In this document: one piece after another, positions 43,385-43,651 of the stretch
Position numbering within the stretch: the first letter of the stretch is position 1
Layout of the letters: every line of letters begins with the position of its first letter
Origin: Aeromicrobium sp.
Lineage (GTDB): Bacteria > Actinomycetota > Actinomycetes > Propionibacteriales > Nocardioidaceae
Direction of reading: 5' to 3'
Assembly (NCBI GenBank): GCA_014377785.1
Contig: JACMOZ010000162.1
Span: 1 to 43,651 of the forward strand
Length of the DNA stretch: 43,651 nucleotides
Program-made: the position numbers and the translations under genes
The notes under the pieces: generated by a model
Told to the model about the DNA's origin: nothing
Databases searched by the model: none
Seen by the model: only the letters and a program-made list of their open reading frames with translations

Positions 43385-43651
43385 CTTCCTCGAGATCCTC
43401 TTGCGCTGCCTCCTGGTGACCGGCGCCTTCCTCACCCTTCCGCTCCTCGTGGGCCAGATGGAACACAAGACGATGGCACACATGCAGAGCCGCGTCGGCC
43501 CGATGTATGCCGGCGGCTTTCACGGTTGGGCGCAACTTGTCGCCGACGGCGTGAAGTTCATCCAGAAGGAAGACATCATCCCGGCGGCGGCCGATCGTCG
43601 CGTTTTCGCGCTCGCGCCGGCGGTGGCCCTCGTGCCTTACCTCGTCGCGAT
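43377..43651 (+). CDS. nuoH2: NADH-quinone oxidoreductase subunit H, second copy (3' end outside window)
   Basis: The first 91 residues show a membrane helix, then GQMEHKTMAHMQSRVGPMYAGGFHGWAQLVADGVKFIQKEDI, matching the NuoH ExR-x-x-A-x-x-Q-x-R-x-GP and LADGVK segments. It lies in frame to the window end. It directly follows nuoC2, with no nuoD, E, F or G in between, as in partial second nuo sets known from Streptomyces. Confidence 0.9.
   Translation, partial: MTDFLEILLRCLLVTGAFLTLPLLVGQMEHKTMAHMQSRVGPMYAGGFHGWAQLVADGVKFIQKEDIIPAAADRRVFALAPAVALVPYLVA

Overview
The window is a high-GC bacterial chromosome segment whose gene content and order point to an actinobacterium (Actinomycetota): haem genes next to system II cytochrome c maturation genes, the classical menaquinone pathway, a full 14-gene nuo operon followed by a polyprenyl diphosphate synthase, a DUF4229 protein next to a Cds1-like PLP enzyme, and a DUF222 (13E12-type) remnant under a mycobacterial-type LexA box. 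Starts are often GTG, once TTG. Several transcription units show a TAnnnT -10 hexamer 6-8 nt before the start codon, as expected for leaderless mRNAs. I did not try to name the genus.

Layout. 1-1522: the end of hemD, a possible 27-residue small ORF and hemB. 1524-2684 (minus): a secreted lytic transglycosylase. 2897-8691: a tightly overlapped unit hemL - histidine phosphatase - ResA/TlpA lipoprotein - ccdA - resB - ccsB, joining haem supply to cytochrome c assembly. 8831-11409: an isocitrate lyase/PEP mutase-family enzyme, a small PLDc_N membrane protein (minus), DUF4229 and a Cds1-like enzyme. 11553-17524: menA (minus), then a small membrane protein, an HTH-like protein and menE as one unit, an NAD(P)-binding protein (minus), and menC-menD. 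17574-18143: a truncated DUF222 gene. 18318-21412: a GMC oxidoreductase and an aldehyde dehydrogenase. 21501-23486: menF (minus) divergent from menG. 23681-39047: nuoA to nuoN, nearly all with ATGA/GTGA overlaps. 39072-40067: a long-chain polyprenyl diphosphate synthase, probably for the menaquinone tail. 40185-41749: rarD-like exporter (minus) and a methyltransferase. 41830 to the window end: a second complex I gene set, nuoA2-B2-C2-H2, with no nuoD where one would be expected.

Together the region is largely a respiratory-chain locus: haem, cytochrome c assembly, the menaquinone ring (menA, C, D, E, F, G) and tail, and complex I that reduces menaquinone. menB and menH are not in the window. 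The main complex I lacks the ligands for the optional N7 cluster in NuoG.

Non-coding structure worth attention: a three-copy intergenic inverted-repeat family with a compensatory base change (about 8700, 21417, 40087); a 130-bp array of six GAGTC-core repeats between two convergent genes (11410-11552); a perfect LexA-type palindrome inside a promoter (17545-17560); and a perfect 18-bp palindrome upstream of nuoA (23632-23649). No tRNA, rRNA, CRISPR array or insertion sequence was recognised. No gene-free stretch exceeds about 215 bases. I did not find a clearly new multi-gene system; the best leads are the repeat family, the repeat array, the second nuo set and the small genes placed before menE.
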